Assembly: GCF_900112225.1 (NCBI RefSeq)
Contig: NZ_FOLD01000033.1
Span: 28,402 to 61,500, forward strand
Direction of reading: 5' to 3'
From: Massilia yuzhufengensis
GTDB taxonomy: Bacteria; Pseudomonadota; Gammaproteobacteria; Burkholderiales; Burkholderiaceae_D
DNA: 33,099 nt
Shown: one piece after another, positions 32,815 to 33,099 of the stretch
Layout: the number at the start of each line of letters is the position of its first letter
Numbering within the stretch: position 1 is the stretch's first letter
Made by a program: the position numbers and the translations under genes
Notes under the pieces: model-generated
What the model was told of the DNA's origin: nothing
The model's input: only the letters and a program-made list of their open reading frames with translations
Databases searched by the model: none

Positions 32815-32879
32815 GGTTGCAGGCATTGGTTTACGAGGGTTAACCTCGGTTTGCCGACTTAAAAACCAAACCTGCAACC
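32815..32879 (+). promoter_or_regulatory. Long fold-back structure immediately before the transposase start
   Basis: GGTTGCAGG (32815-32823) pairs perfectly with CCTGCAACC (32871-32879). The adjacent ATTGGTTT/AAACCAAA segments extend the stem with mismatches, and an internal stem CGAGG-GTTAA-CCTCG (32834-32848) fills the loop. The outer stem ends at the base before the ATG. In a transcript reading in from outside, it would sequester the initiation region, as in the known fold-back inhibition of IS10 and IS50 transposase translation. Confidence 0.6.
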
Positions 32880-33099
32880 ATGTACAGCATAACGACATTT
32901 CAAGAATTAATGAAGGGGCTGCCCCGCGCTGCCTTCGATCAGGCAGTCGCCCGCCACAATGCCGCCAAATATACCAAGCACTTCAAGCCTTGGAATCACA
33001 TGACGGCGATGGTGTATGCGCAGGCCAGCGGAGCGCCGAGTTTGCGCGCCCTCGAAACTGGCTTCAATGCGCACGCATCGCATCACTACCATCTCGGCG
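32880..33099 (+). CDS. IS4-family transposase with DUF4372 head, N-terminal fragment
   Basis: The first 73 residues of a transposase, cut by the window edge. The start MYSITTFQELMKGLPRAAF, the stretch HNAAKYTKHFKPWNHMTAMVYAQASGA and the SLRALETGFNAHASHHYHLG segment are the typical N-terminal DUF4372 domain of a large IS4 subgroup, which precedes the DDE catalytic domain. The ATG at 32880 immediately follows a long inverted repeat, and no Shine-Dalgarno sequence is visible next to it. Whether the gene is intact cannot be judged here. Its codon use is a little less GC-rich than its neighbours, as expected of a mobile gene. Confidence 0.88.
   Translation, partial: MYSITTFQELMKGLPRAAFDQAVARHNAAKYTKHFKPWNHMTAMVYAQASGAPSLRALETGFNAHASHHYHLG

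Larger units (their letters stand above)
32774..33099 (+). mobile_element. IS4-family insertion sequence, left end, cut by window edge
   Basis: The element appears to begin between about 32774 and 32782 (CACTGCTGTCCGGAATAA), where the REP-type palindrome is broken. It continues through an AT-richer leader into the transposase gene. The left boundary is inferred from the broken repeat; the right end lies beyond the window, so inverted repeats and target duplication cannot be compared. Confidence 0.6.

Overview
The window is a high-GC chromosomal stretch from a Gram-negative bacterium, most likely a betaproteobacterium of the Oxalobacteraceae (Massilia/Telluria/Duganella type). That placement is an inference. 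It rests on the GC-rich codon use, an outer membrane apparatus (TonB-dependent receptor, lipoproteins with lipoboxes, a large RTX protein), Xanthomonas/Caulobacter-type carbohydrate receptors, and palindromic repeats familiar from betaproteobacterial intergenic regions. No rRNA, tRNA, CRISPR array or prophage is visible. Both edges cut into insertion sequences: the tail of an IS1595/ISXO2-like transposase on the left and the head of an IS4-family (DUF4372-type) transposase on the right.

Layout. 1-813: transposase tail and a DUF2058 gene. 1057-6384: a 1775-residue RTX calcium-binding protein built from five repeated modules, with an Ig-like head and a DUF4214 tail. 6385-6967: a gene-free stretch with four copies of a 26-27 bp REP-like motif, arranged in two inverted-flanked blocks, one a duplication of the other. 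6968-14345: an AraC/GyrI-like regulator facing a tightly coupled minus-strand cluster (TonB receptor, GH20 beta-N-acetylhexosaminidase, AmpG-like MFS permease). This cluster reads as an uptake and degradation route for chitooligosaccharides or muropeptides. 14630-16908: an HD-GYP protein with a degenerate first HD domain, then a secreted low-complexity Gly/Thr/Ser protein. 17039-20568: two beta-lactamase-fold lipoproteins on either side of a luciferase-like monooxygenase. 20738-24859: a periplasmic M16 zinc protease and a PQQ-type sugar dehydrogenase.

24996-29982 is a plus-strand run. It holds a MepK-like murein endopeptidase coupled to an exported protein of unknown function and a BamE-like small lipoprotein, then an M20 metallopeptidase, a second PQQ-type dehydrogenase (a lipoprotein) and a hotdog thioesterase. 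30010-32731 holds a small exported protein divergent from a three-gene unit: ECF sigma factor, one-pass membrane protein in the anti-sigma position, and exported effector-like protein. This looks like a self-contained signalling module.

Most of the content is cell-envelope biology: surface adhesion, glycan uptake, murein remodelling, periplasmic proteolysis and envelope signalling. Several long hairpins without U-tracts sit just after stop codons, alongside a few conventional terminators and two good sigma-70 promoters. The best candidates for undescribed biology are the ECF/anti-sigma/effector unit, the MepK-unknown-lipoprotein unit, the repeat-protein gene at 16231-16908 and the paired REP-like blocks.
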